Assembly: GCA_025716815.1 (NCBI GenBank)
Contig: JAIXMN010000020.1
Span: forward strand, 310,001-374,000
Direction: 5' to 3'
DNA length: 64,000 nucleotides
Origin: Dichotomocladium elegans
Lineage: Eukaryota > Mucoromycota > Mucoromycetes > Mucorales > Lichtheimiaceae
The notes beneath the pieces are model-generated. The model had not been told where the DNA came from. It made no database searches and was given only the letters and a program-made list of their open reading frames with translations. Positions 10,626 to 22,100 of the stretch are shown piece by piece (the first letter of the stretch is position 1; each line of letters begins with the position of its first letter). A program made the position numbers and the translations under genes.

Positions 10626-11161
10626 TCCGTGTCGTCGTCGGGAACATTTTAAAAAATAACCTCTCTCACACACTCACACACAGCAGCACCTTTTTTCATC
10701 AACTTTTCCTTTTCTTTATATATATGCAGTGCTATGGGGGAGTACGGCCCGGGAAAGGGCAACAAAGCAAGAGATAAAAGAAAAAAAAAGGACTTTTTTT
10801 TGTGTGTGTATGGGTTTCTATGTGATTGCGCTCTTTTCGAAATGGCCAGTGATTGTGGAAGGACAAAGGTTGAGAACCCTAGACGGATACTCATACACAG
10901 TTGATATTGGATGTTACGTAGACCGTGGAGCTATTGTATTTTCAACTTATCCCGAGTGTCCAGATGTATGCAGGTCGCCATATCCCGCTTCCACAGTCGC
11001 CGCCGAGGAGCGCCCTCTGCCATGCCGGCTGTACAGTCTTGATCAGAGTGTTTGCACAGATTAAGCGACGTTCGATTATCATTTGTCGTTTGAAACTCTT
11101 CGGCCGATAACGCTTCATGCCGTAGGGACTAACGTTTGAATTCTCGGCTCTTCGATACCCT
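10626..11161. other. Intergenic, 3' flank of kinesin-4
   Basis: A CA-rich stretch and AT-rich sequence follow the stop. The short ORFs here look like chance. I see no gene. Confidence 0.5.
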
Positions 11162-11990
11162 TCAGCATGTAGAAATGCTTTCATTGGATCCGTTGATCAA
11201 GCGACGTTCGCTGCCCCATGAGAAGTTGTCGGGAGGTGAATTGGGTCGTGATCGGGGCAGACCAATTACGCGCAGGGAAGGGCAACCTTGGTGGTGTTCC
11301 TGCGGTGTCAGCATGCTGGTATTGTTGGCGCCCTTCTCGACTCCTCTGTATTTTTGCTCCGTGTGATGCTTGTTTGTCCTTTTGAGAACAGTGACGCCTA
11401 CTCCATCGGTATGGGTCGTGCCATGGAACTCGACCATTCCGCCTTCTTGGGGTCTGAAAGCAATCCAGGGTTTAAGTCCATCACCTCTTCCCCCAGAGAG
11501 CCCACTTCCGGCTGATATCGTGCCTTGGCCGCGCTTTAGGATATGTTGGACAGGGATCGTGATGTCGATTTGCATATGACAGGGGGGTCCAGGATCGGCG
11601 AAGAGGGAGCCATCGGAAGGCCGCCAAGACCATTTGCGGTGGAAACGATGGTCAGGCTCAATGAAGCCCCGAAAGTGGTTAGCTGGGCGCACCAAAGGTG
11701 TTGTCCGAACCGCATATTGATATTGTTGCAGTCCGCCAACAGGCATCTTCTTGCCTTCGAATGCAGACCATCGCTGTGAATTCTTGAGCGGTGGTCGTTG
11801 GTACTGGTTGGCTTCGAGGTAACCCTTCCAAAAACGCGTCGATAGAGCTCGGCACTCGCCGGGTTGGACATACTCGCCTCCGTAGGAAGATGTACTTGGC
11901 GAAGCTGTAAGCATAGATCGTTTTCGCGTCGACAGCAGCGACCAGGTCCATTAACGGTGGATGGTACACAAAGTTCCAATACGACACCGA
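11162..11990 (-). mobile_element. Decayed element, possibly Fanzor/TnpB-like
   Basis: The minus strand shows overlapping open frames broken by shifts. The N-terminal piece (about 11990-11870) reads SYWNFVYHPPLMDLVAAVDA. A long middle frame ends with WIAFRPQEGGMV, then FHGTTHTDGVGVTVLKR at about 11400. From memory, eukaryotic TnpB homologues (Fanzor) carry an F-G-x-I-x-TDGVxVSVL-like block just ahead of the first RuvC motif. About 100 bp further on, at about 11265-11230, a garbled VIGL-P-R stretch sits where a DPG-type RuvC motif would be expected. No zinc finger or intact catalytic acidic residue can be read. The call is tentative; it could be another transposase family. Confidence 0.3.
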
Positions 11991-12073
11991 GTTGGTATCT
12001 TGTTTAGTTTTATTTCTTCATTATATCGAGGGCCCATTCAAAGTCTCATGGTTCTATATAGAGATAATGAGCT

Positions 12074-13160
12074 TCATGTCTCAACAAATTTCCATATTGT
12101 AGAATTATCGCGAAGCGAATCATAGTTTTTCCCGATTACGACAGTTAACGAGACACCATAAGAATAAGAGACGAACCCTTTGAAATCGCTCAACTTTAAG
12201 CTATTCGATATTTCACTGATGCGGGTCATCAGTGTCTCGCTTTCCAAATACCTATTACGTTTTACTTTTCTCTTCATAACCGACCAAAACTGTTCAATAC
12301 GGTTAAGTTCAGGCGAATAGGATGGAAGGTAAGCACATCAGTATCCTCGATGCTCGATATATTGAGAGATATCTCAGGCTTATGAATAGACCCATTATCC
12401 ATTACCAAATAATAGCCATTTTATCCATGGTAGCCTTATGAGGTCCGAGGTAGTGCTCATTTACATATGGTCTGTCAAGTTACGTATAATGAATGATGCC
12501 GAACTTGCTCCCAAGACGGTAATTGCTTTCGCTCTTGTTTTTGGCATTGTAACTATTGCAAAATCCCTTTCTTGGACCATGCCATGCTGCGCTTCAAGTT
12601 AATATGGAATCCAGACATCAAGAAAAACGTAGTTTTTTTTTTCTTAAGGTCAATGTCGGTCATGTCTCATCGGCGCACCCGGTCAAGGCGCTCTTGGATC
12701 TTTGCATCACTGTTCCTGTCTATGTACATGCTGAAGCCGAGGCTTCTTTAGTGGAAAATTGCATTCCTTCTTTATAAATCGATGGAGCGTCATTTTTAAT
12801 ACTCTCAAATATCCGGAGCAATTGCGTGAGGGCATTTGGCGGATTCCCATCAAGCCCCATCTTATGCTCATTGTTGAGAATACGTGTACGACCTTTGCCA
12901 TCTACGTTTCTTAAAAATGCTGTCATGGTCCTTCCCGTACTATGATGCCCATCTCTGAGCTGACCGAACATGGATTCCTGGCTGTCTTGCAGCAGCTGAT
13001 GCGCTCAAGAGCTTCTCAAACATCATATAAAAAATCTGAGCTTCTCTTTGTCGGTGCACATTGTATAGCTGCGCTAAAAGTCTGCTTGTTTCCTTTCGCT
13101 TGGGGATAAGCGTAGCAACAAGATCAGGATTACCACTGCAAGATAGACTTTGCAACTATT
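12074..13160 (-). mobile_element. Tc1/mariner transposase relic 1
   Basis: Minus-strand pieces in shifting frames follow the order of a Tc1/mariner DDE transposase. First is a helix-turn-helix (ASAAARQPGIHVRSAQRW near 13000). Then come RFIKKECNFPLKK (about 12750), ERLDRVRR...DMTDIDL...YVFLD with the first catalytic Asp (about 12690-12615), HINLKRSMAWSKKG (about 12600-12565), MDNGSIH with the second Asp (about 12395) and YLPSYSPELNRIEQFWSVMK with the final Glu (about 12320-12260). At least four frameshifts and a stop leave it inactive. Terminal inverted repeats were not identified. A sequence just outside its N-terminal end (13221-13253) recurs at 41165-41195. Confidence 0.85.
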
Positions 13161-14386
13161 TTGTGTGAGAACAAGCGGGTATTGAAGAGAGTACATTTCC
13201 TCATCGACGACCTGACCTTGGCCATCGTAAAAAAAAAAAATCGATTGCTCATTGCAGAGTATAAGATAGGTATAAAAGAAAAGGATTCAAAAGGACACAA
13301 AGCTGACTAACATTTATAGAGATGGACGCTTTTTTTGCGACATCTTTTCGCCCGTGACATGCTCTGTTCATCATGCGTAAAGATTTCTGGGCAAACACGA
13401 CTTTCTATTTTGGTTGGATCTTGCGACTTGGAGAAAAGGATGTTTTGTAAAAAACTGGCCATGTCCAAGAGAGGTTGCATGCACGGGATTTCTTCGGCTC
13501 AGGCGGAGCGTAGTAAACGCCAAACATCTTCCCTCGGGGCATTCTGCAAAGTTTGGGGGGGGGACCTAGGGATCATGCTCGAACCGCGTCGGTCGGTTAC
13601 TCTCTCGGCTTGAGAGCGGCGATGGAAGATATGTCCCGGACCTCCCCCCCTCCCCTCCACGACGACAGCTAATGCAACATTGAAATTATGCTACGATGGG
13701 GATTTGTGTAGCCATCGTTTCGGGTGGAGGGCGAGATGCGCTAGCTTAGCTTAAAAAAAAAGGAAAAGGAAACCACCTGACATGAGGCAAACGGCACGAC
13801 CATGGAAACAAGAAGCACTTGTTTTGTTTCGGTCCCTTCGTGTCAGGTGGTGAAGGATTTTCTACAGAGGTCAAACCCCACCATCTCCATCGAAAGCAGG
13901 ACAACGGCTCTCTTCATGTCCGCGTGAAAGATAGAGCTTTCCCATATCGTCGGTAGACACTCCCGTACTTTTAATTTTTATGGTGTGCTCCGCATAGAGA
14001 AGAGGCATGTGCATAAAAAATCATGAGATGATAGTGAGAATTACAAAATTGGTTCTGTCAAAAGGTGAGAGTTTGTGTCCACAGTCGTTCGAGACGAATG
14101 AGAAAGAGTAAGAATTGTTGTTGTTGCTCCTGTTGTTTGTGTATACAAGTGTATGTGCATGTGCATGTGTATATATACGTGTACACAACCACACATATTT
14201 TGCCAGAGGATATGTGCAGACAAGAAAGATAGGATTGCATGGTACAGGATACATAATAGCATCGTCTGTATAAAATAGACTGCTGCAAGGGTAAATATGA
14301 ACAGCACGTTTTTTTTTTCTTTCTTCCCTCCGTTCCCCACAATCCTCTCTTCCTTTTTATTTTTATATCCTTCTGGTCCCTTCGTT
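13161..14386. other. Intergenic with a long imperfect hairpin
   Basis: No gene was found between the transposon relic and the FHA-RING gene. The stretch holds homopolymer runs (A12 near 13230, G9 near 13558) and the hairpin listed separately. From about 14290 to 14386 the plus strand is pyrimidine-rich, as expected of a fungal promoter or leader. Confidence 0.5.
13773..13850. repeat. Inverted repeat / hairpin, nested stems
   Basis: CCACCTGACA (13773-13782) pairs perfectly with TGTCAGGTGG (13841-13850). Inside, GACC (13798-13801) pairs with GGTC (13831-13834), and GAAAC (13805-13809) with GTTTC (13826-13830). All lie on one axis and could form a 78-nt imperfect hairpin. It could be a MITE remnant, a cruciform or an RNA structure; no family is recognised. 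Confidence 0.6.
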
Positions 14387-15744
14387 ATGCTTGTTGCAGT
14401 TGCCCTCCCCATCCAGACACGAGGATGGCACTATCATCACCATCATCGCCCTCTGTTACGCGACACTCTCCTCCTCTCTCGGGTAAACAGCGAAACTTCG
14501 TCAGATCATCAGAACAGTAGCAGCAGCAGTAGCAGCAGCAGCAACAATATTCCTCACCAGGTCCGCATGGTACCTTGCCTAATGGCAACAACCACACCGT
14601 CACGCGGTTCGGGCGTCCATTTTGATGTCATTGAACGGGAAGTCAACCCGGGGATCCCGCTCGAGGTGGGTCGATTCACCGACAACTTGTTTATACCCCA
14701 TCGGATATCATTCCGAAGCAAAGTGGTGAGTCGGAAACATGCTGTACTCTGGGTAGAGCATGGCAAGGTACGTGAAGCGAAGAAAAGGGGGGTGGTCAGG
14801 GCGAGTGGATACAAGTATTTGTATATCAATTTGCATTTGAACAAATGCTGTATAGCTCTTCATTCGAGATACCAAGTCATCCTCAGGAACGTTTATCAAC
14901 AACATCCGACTCAGCCCATCAAACAAGGAGTCCAAACCCTATGAATTGCGAGATGGCGACATCATCCAGTTTGGTACAGATTATCGGGGAGGTGCCCAAG
15001 GTGAGTGCCTATGTGTGTGTGTGGGTGGGTGGGGGACGCGTGGTCGAAAAGGAAGCATTGACATAGATGATGGGACTTTTATTGTAAGATTCATGCAGGT
15101 CCGTTCGACTACGACTCGAGCTGGACCGGAAGGTCGAACACAAGGTGGACTGGTTCAGGTGGGAGGATTTTTCTTGTGGGAATCCGGGGGGGGGAGATGG
15201 ACGAGAAAACAATATACAAACACGCCGTTCGGTTCAGCTTCCAATCTTACCAGAGCCTCCGCCAGTTGACGCAATCCCATTCATTACCGGCCGTGCTGGA
15301 CATGGACGATGGTAACTGTAGTAGTAGTGCTAGTAGCAGAAGCAGCAGCAGCAGCAGCAGCCATTCCTCTTGCGACGAAAGTCCTGCTCGTGAAGCTCCG
15401 GCCCATGCCCAGCAGCTCACGACCGAAGCAGCAGCAGCCCAGGATCTGATGAAGGATTGTTGCATATGTCTTTACGCCGTGGCTCCACTGCAAGCCCTGT
15501 TTGTGGCACCATGCCAACACACCTTCCATTACAAATGCATTCGCCCGCTTCTCAATCACTACCCCGGCTTTCAGTGTCCCGTCTGTCGAGGCTACGCCGA
15601 CCTGGAGTCCAGCGTCGCCATTGAACCACAGGAGGTACATTATCCTTACTTTCGGTATGTGTCTCTCACTTTCTCACGGTTATCCTTACCCTTTTTTGTG
15701 GTTAGGTACTTGAGATGTTGTCGAAACTCAAGGATACACGATAA
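14387..15744 (+). CDS. FHA-RING E3 ubiquitin ligase, Dma1/RNF8-Chfr type
   Basis: Exons: 14387-14767, 14856-15000, 15089-15158, 15238-15634, 15706-15744; 343 residues. An FHA domain (about residues 70-180) shows the phosphothreonine-binding signature blocks [15 protein letters not shown] and [15 protein letters not shown], then [20 protein letters not shown]3H2C3 RING follows after a serine-rich linker: [29 protein letters not shown] and [11 protein letters not shown]. This architecture and the phrase CIRPLL match fungal Dma1/Dma2 checkpoint ligases, which act at spindle poles and the division site. Splice phases force the third acceptor at the earlier AG (15088), giving [14 protein letters not shown]. 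The start is uncertain: an upstream in-frame ATG at 14297 would add a pyrimidine-encoded segment, and a spliced leader is possible. Serine runs are encoded by AGC repeats. Confidence 0.88.
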
Positions 15745-15921
15745 CGGATACACGCACACACACACACCAAAAAAAAAACTTACTGTTGGCTTTCTTATTT
15801 TTGCTTCTTTTTATTCATGACTGGACTTTTATTTCAGAAATAAAAAAAAGGTGTGGGGGTGGGAAGAGAGCGAAGCGAAAGCGAAGCGAGAGAAACAAAG
15901 ATGCCGGTGGGTGGATGCAAC

Positions 15922-16418
15922 TTATTCCTGCGATCTGAGGCGGGCGCCAGCGTTGATCACCTTGACATTGAGCTGGGCAGCACGCTCGAGAATCTCGACG
16001 CGCTTCTTGGCAGAGACGTTGTGGGCGACCTCGGCGGCGTAGGTGCGGTTGTGCATCAAGAGGAGCTCGAGCTCCTTGACGTTGCTGACCGTGAACTTCA
16101 AGAAGCCGTTGGGCAACAAGTGGCGGGTCTTCTTGGCAGAGCCATAGCCAATCTTGGGCATAGGAGCCTGGCCCTTGAAGCGGCGGCGAATGGGGCTGTC
16201 AATACCCTTGGGCTTTCTCCACGAAGCCTATATATATATACATATATATATACACACATCCTTTATAATTGAGTCGACTCCATTATTCAACTTTTTTTAA
16301 CGCAAACGAATGGAAATAGGAAACGTACACCAACGCGCTTGAAGCGATCAGACTGATGACGCTTGAAGGTGGCAGTGCGCTTCTTGACGATCGTGTGCTT
16401 CACCGCAGGAGTAACCAT
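15922..16418 (-). CDS. RPL32: 60S ribosomal protein eL32
   Basis: Exons on the minus strand: 16418-16329 and 16227-15922; 131 residues, the usual length. The protein starts [15 protein letters not shown] and includes the eL32 hallmarks [34 protein letters not shown] and HNVSAKKR. It is a structural protein of the large ribosomal subunit. The single 101-bp intron carries a TATATA run next to the acceptor and joins GGT to GCT in phase. The gene converges on the FHA-RING gene, with about 180 bp between stops. Confidence 0.97.
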
Positions 16419-16874
16419 TTCTTAATACTGCAAGTAAGTGAAAATGATTAAAAAGAGCTCATGAGTTTTTTTTCCAAGTCCTCTTCTTCATTTCCCAACC
16501 TCCCCATGTTGCGCCCGCAATGCCCACAGATCGCAGCAACACGCTCCACAGACACTCCAACAAAGCGCTTTGCCGTGCTCGCACCTTTCCTCCCAGAACA
16601 CACAATGACTAGAGATGGATGGACAACTTACCCCAAACTGGTTGGATGGATGCAGAGGAGGATCCATGGATTCAATGGATGAACTTGACTCGTCTGGGCC
16701 AGCCAGCGCGGGGTTCCAATATTAGGAGGTGGGTGGGTGGGGGAGCAACCTCGTTGTGTAACACAGTTTTTCCAAAAACCCTCCTCCCACCCAAAGAGCG
16801 TTCACAGAACAAAGTTTTGTTAACTCTAATCCCAAACATTGCCATCTGCGCCCTCCTCATCCTCCATGATAAGC
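16419..16874. other. eL32 upstream region; nothing coding seen
   Basis: This holds the eL32 promoter and leader and the 3' flank of the CDF transporter. A TATATATATA run lies at 16892-16903, just inside the latter's last exon. I see no additional gene. Confidence 0.5.
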
Positions 16875-18803
16875 TCAGCCTTGCTTGCTCTTTATATATA
16901 TATATATGTATGCACATGGTTGATAAACCACTCTCCCCGCACTCATGAGCCAAGACGTTCTTGCTATTTTGTTTTCTGATGCTGTTTGTATCCGGTTGTC
17001 TGTCAGCCACCCAGAGCGTGATGTGTATTGCAGCCGCCTGGTCCCTCCCACTCTCTCTGTCTCTGCTGTGTTGCCTACCTCTGGTCTGTGAGATGTTTCA
17101 TAGTCCACATGAACAAATGCCCTGGAAACCGTTGGAAGTGATTCGAGCTTGATCTGCAACGATTCACCGACATCATGCGCGTCGCGCAGTAAGGTTTCTG
17201 GTGGGAGCACAATGTCGACCTCGACAAATAGACTGCTGCCCGCGTAGTACGCACGGCAAGTATCTACCTGATGAACGCCAGGATGCATCAGGGCTGCATG
17301 CGCATGTATGTATGTTAGGGTAAAATGATTGGGGAAAATGAAATGAGAGCGTGTTTCACATGATCCCACACTAGCAATGCGGTAATACCAATGTAGGTCG
17401 CCCGCTGCAAAAAGTCTGTGTCTGCACTTTTCCCAACGATCAATTGCGTCTGCTCTATAGGGGCATTTAAGAACACCATCTCTGTTGCAGCAAGAGAAGA
17501 CTGCTGTCTGTGCTTGCATGCGCTTGCGTACCAAAGAGTGTCGACGACCAGCTGCAGAGGATGACCAGCGCAATCAGGATGGATCCAACAGGATCCACCC
17601 AGGGGGCCACTCGACTACCGAGAATGCCTGTAGTCAGACCGAGGCCGTTCACCAAAAGATCGTTTCGGTGGTCCTGCGCAAATACTCTGGCGGATGCATA
17701 TTTTGTGAGCGTGCTGCAGTAGAGATACAGAACGAGCTTTACACCTAAGAGCATGAAGGTTCAATGTCGGCATGACGTGTACATATCGACATTCTGTACA
17801 TACCCAACGCAGTGCCAACGAGGCCGATGGACAGCGTCGATAATGCCGGAGGAGGCGCTTCGTGCTCCGCCAACTTTTGAGCCGACTCGATCTAAGTAAG
17901 AGCAGAAATACATACGTCAATCTGATTGACCGTGAAGCCGCCCTCCCACGCCCACCCCGTACAATCAGAAATACAGCCACACAGCTCATGAGACAGGCAA
18001 ATATCTAAGAACATGCGTTTATGGGTGTGTGTATCTTGTGCGACGCGCTGAAGTGTGCGCATACCACAATGGCTGCCGTCTCCATGCGTTCTTTGCCCTA
18101 GATCACTCATTCCATCAGCGCCCATTAAAAAAACATACACACACACATACACAAGCCTCCTTGATAGTTACAGCAGGATACTTTATCAAGTTTGGGCGGC
18201 TTACTTGCCGTGCGGCCCACATGAGCACGACAGAGCTTAGCAGGTCCATGAATGAGTCTGCCATCGTGGCAAAGATAGAAAGCGAACCGGACGATATGAC
18301 CGCCACCAATTGCAGAGCAAATCTATCGTTGCTTATCAATGCAAGCCACCCCACGCTTCCCTCAGACACAGTTTCAACATTACAGAATGACATTCGCTAT
18401 ACCGGACCCGTATACAGAAATCTTAACCTATAAGAGCAAAAGAATGAAAGAAAAGCGACTTTTTTCACACACGCACACACACACATACCTTGAGTATCTG
18501 ACGCTCTTCCTCCTCTCTCTTGACCGGGTCAAGAGGACCAAGCATATGATCAATCAGGGCATTCTGCTCACGATAGAATTTTCGTACTTCTCTCGACGTG
18601 CCGGACTGCTTCATGCGCCGCAGGTCTGCATCGCTCTTTCTACTCCTTGCCAGCGCCAGCGGGTCATGGATCGATTGCTCGGACGAAATGCCTTGTTCCA
18701 GTGCGGACACGGGCGTGGATGGGTGACGCTGTTGCAGATAAGATTTGCTTCTTATGGCTGCGGATGGCGTGGAAGTGAGTTCGATTATCTGTGTTGTTGA
18801 CAT
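16875..18803 (-). CDS. Cation diffusion facilitator, predicted Mn-type
   Basis: Exons: 18803-18489, 18396-18172, 18097-18065, 18004-17963, 17891-17804, 17744-17532, 17481-17389, 17293-16875; 475 residues. After a hydrophilic N-terminus, the CDF membrane domain contains AISSG-like VISSGSLSIFATMADSF and later FAQDHRNDLLVNG. Both metal-site helices therefore read D-X3-D (DSFMD and DHRND), the pattern of the manganese subgroup rather than the H-X3-D of zinc members. The cytosolic C-terminal domain follows (QVDTCRAYYAG, FVEVDIVLP, AFVHVDYETSHRPE). The second exon could instead begin at 18360. The last exon reads about 65 residues beyond the usual CDF end, so an unseen intron or shorter end is possible. 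The gene shares an approximately 320-bp divergent promoter with the Sla2 gene. Confidence 0.9.
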
Positions 18804-19123
18804 GGGCTAAGAGGAAAGAGAGAGAGAGAGAGAAAAGTAAAATAAAGGCAGAAAGAGAAAGAGAGACGAGCACGGACCTTTTATCTTAGAGCAGCCGGAA
18901 TCGGCCACTCATCAATGGTCACGAGTTATCATTTCTTGTCCTTCGGGTCACCAACAGCGTCTTTCTGCATTCACTCGCCCATTCAAAAGTGGGCAAGAGG
19001 GTGGGTGGGTGGAGGTGAGCCGGGGTGGGGGAGGGGGTTGTGGTGATTGGGGGGGGGAGCGATTGATTTCTCCTCCCATTCCGTGTCGGGGATATTCTTT
19101 TTTTTTTTGCATTAAACCGAACC
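18804..19123. promoter_or_regulatory. Divergent promoter region, CDF / Sla2
   Basis: The two translation starts face away from each other across 320 bp. The interval has GA-rich and G-rich runs (GGGTGGGTGGGTGGAGG near 19000) and a T10 tract just before the Sla2 start. No coding signal is present. Shared control is inferred from geometry only. Confidence 0.5.
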
Positions 19124-22100
19124 ATGGCCTATGTAGACACAGACAAGGCCGAAAGCGAGTTGGCGGCTAGCATCAAAAAAGCAACCAATCTAGATGAAAC
19201 TGCACCCAAGCAAAAGCACGTACGAAGTATGTTGGAGGTGTGGCGGGGCAAAAAGGGAAAATCAATAACCGACCGCTCGCTCTTGTTCATGCCTGTCCAT
19301 GTCCAGAATGCATCGTGTACACATGGGATCACCGGACTTCGGCCGTCATTTGGAATATTCTCAAGGTGCAACCCATCCTTTCGAGCGAGGTACAGACCTT
19401 CAAGGCGCTGATCATGGTCCACAAAATCATCAAGGACGGACACCCCAATGTAATACGCACAGACCGCGCTTTCTTTCTTGAGCGCCCAACACCCCCCACC
19501 CCATTGACAGTTTGTGTAACATGTAGGTCATCAAGGACGCTTTGCACGAACTCAACTGGCTCGAGACATGCGCTCATAGCGTGTCATCAGCCAGCAGCGC
19601 CCGCGGCTATGGAACGCTCATTCGAAACTACGTCGACCTCCTGCTTCACAAGTTGCGATTCCATCGGGACCATCCAGGATTCAATGGCACATTTGATTAT
19701 GAAGAATACATCAGCTTGAAGAACATTGACGATCCAAATGAAGGGTAACAACAAAACTGACTGTAGGAGACTATTAAGAAAATGACTGACCTCTCGATTG
19801 CGTCTTATGCCGCGGACGGTCCAAATATTAGATTTGAGACGATCAATGACTTGATGGATCTACAGGACCATATTGACCGATTTCAGAAATGCGTGTTTGC
19901 GAGTTTCCATCGAGGGTCCACTAATGAGTGTCGCATAGCTGCACTCGTTCCGCTTGTCGAAGAGAGCTATGGGATTTACAAGTTTGCCACAAGTATGCTC
20001 AGGGCCATGCACACAGGTCAGGACCAAGACATTCTGCTTTTTCTTGTTCAACGCTAAAAAGAATAACCATGTCTTCCACGATCGGATAGCTACGGGTGCC
20101 GTGGACGCGCTCCAGCCGCTTCGTCAACGGTACAAAGGCCAACACTACGCGCTCCTCAAGTTTTATTATGAATGCTCGACCCTGAAATACCTGACGAGTT
20201 TGATCAACGTGCCAAAGCTGTCGCAAGATCCTCCCTCGCTCATGGGTGCAGATACTCCGCCGCTTCCCAAGCGGCCAAAGGACCAGCGCTCGCACCCGCA
20301 GAGTCCAGCTCCCCAGACATCCCCTCCGCCCGAGCCCGTCGTTGATTTTTGGTCACAGCAGCAGCAGCAGCAACAAGAGCAGGAGCGGCTCAAGTACGAA
20401 CAAGAGCAGCAACGGCTGGCCGCCCAGCGGGCCGAAGAACAGGAGCGGATGCGCGCCTTACAGCTCGAGCGACAACGCGAATTTGAGGAGCAGCAGCGGC
20501 TGTTGGCTGAACGTGAGCGTCTGCAACAGCAGGAGCTGCTCAGGCAGCAGATGCAGGGCCAGCAGGCGAGCCGCATCAGCCAGCTTGAGATGGAGCTCCT
20601 GAACCAGCGCAATCAGATTGACCGAGATCAGATCCTCTTAAACCAGTACGAGCAGGCAAGGGAAAAAAAGCAAACCTGTCATCTTTATATACTCTCTCTC
20701 TCACTCTCTCCAGAGTTCTAACGCGCCCGCGACGTCCATATTATATATATGTATATATACATTTATAGCATGCCAAGGCCTTAGAGCAGGAACTGGCGCA
20801 AGTCAATCAACATAGTCAGCAGCGCGATGCCTCGAAGGATGAGATGATTCGGATGCTGCAGAGCGAGATCCAGATGTGGAAAAGCAAGTACGAAGCCCTT
20901 GCAAAGGTCTACAGCCAGTTGCGGAAGGAGCACATTGATCTTTTGACAAAGTATAAGAAGCTCCAGGTGAAAGCGAACAGCGCGCGCGAGGCCACCGAGA
21001 AGCTGGAACGCATGGAGGCAGACATGCGAGCAAAGAACATCGAACTTGCCGACCTGATCCGCGAACGAGACCGGGCCCGGAATGAACTTGCACGCATCGA
21101 AACAGTAAGGAATTTATATCTTGCGCGAAGCGATTGCACTTTGCTTGCGTTTCGGCGCGAGACTGATCTTCGGGGTGGATTGAATGTTTGGTGGTGGTTT
21201 ATCATGCATAGACTCGCTCAGATGACCTGGAACGATTGAAACGCGAGCTTCAAGAAGCCCATGATCGAGCCGACGAGCTCAGTAAGAGCAAGAGCGCTGA
21301 AGTGAGCACCCTGATCAGTCGATTCAATCACGAGAAGGACGAGCTTGAATCGAGTCTGACTGAGAAGCAGGCGCTGATTGATGAGTTCATGAAGCAAATC
21401 GAAGATCAGCAAAGCGATGCAGATCAGATTCGGCGAGTAAGCAGACAAAATATTCCATGCGATTTATGTTATTGACACCACCATCGCGGGGGGGGGCACT
21501 TTTTAAAAGGAAAAGGATGAGGAAATCGCCGTTTTACAGGCAGGGATGGATGAATGCCTTGAGCAACTTGCTGCACTCCAGCATGTGAGGATCCTTTGCG
21601 CTTTTCTCGTGATATCACCATCACTCACTTTCAATTGTTGCGGCAATTACGTCTAGAATGACAATAGCAAATCCCTGCATGAAGAAATGGTCCGATTACG
21701 GTCCGAGCAATCCGATCAGCTCGACAAGATTCTCGGTATTGCATCCACCAACTTCCCTCTGCCTCACACACACACACACACTAATGTCGCTTCGGATGAT
21801 GCCTGGCTTGGACATATTAGATACGATTCTCGCGACGTGTATCCAAAAGGTGAACGACGGCATTTATGAATTCGAACTGCCAGGTCAACATGGCGATGAT
21901 AACTCGACTCCTGAGCTGTCGCTCTCGATGATTGAGCGCGCCAGTATCACGTCCGTAGAATTCATGTCTGCTCTAGGCAAATTTTTTGATGGGAGCAATG
22001 CAGGCGACCACAGCAACACTGTGACGCGCGCGCTCGAGCTTGCAGACACGATTAATGACGTGCTGAAGCACTCCAAAGGGGTGACGCGGCTGATCCCGAA

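Noticed and set aside
10044..10673. 209-codon minus-strand ORF opposite the kinesin-4 tail
   Set aside because: It is antisense to a well-supported coiled coil; composition is the complement of its codons and no motif is present.
10729..11064. 111-codon plus-strand ORF after kinesin-4
   Set aside because: It starts in low-complexity sequence and shows no motif, splice context or homologue I recognise.
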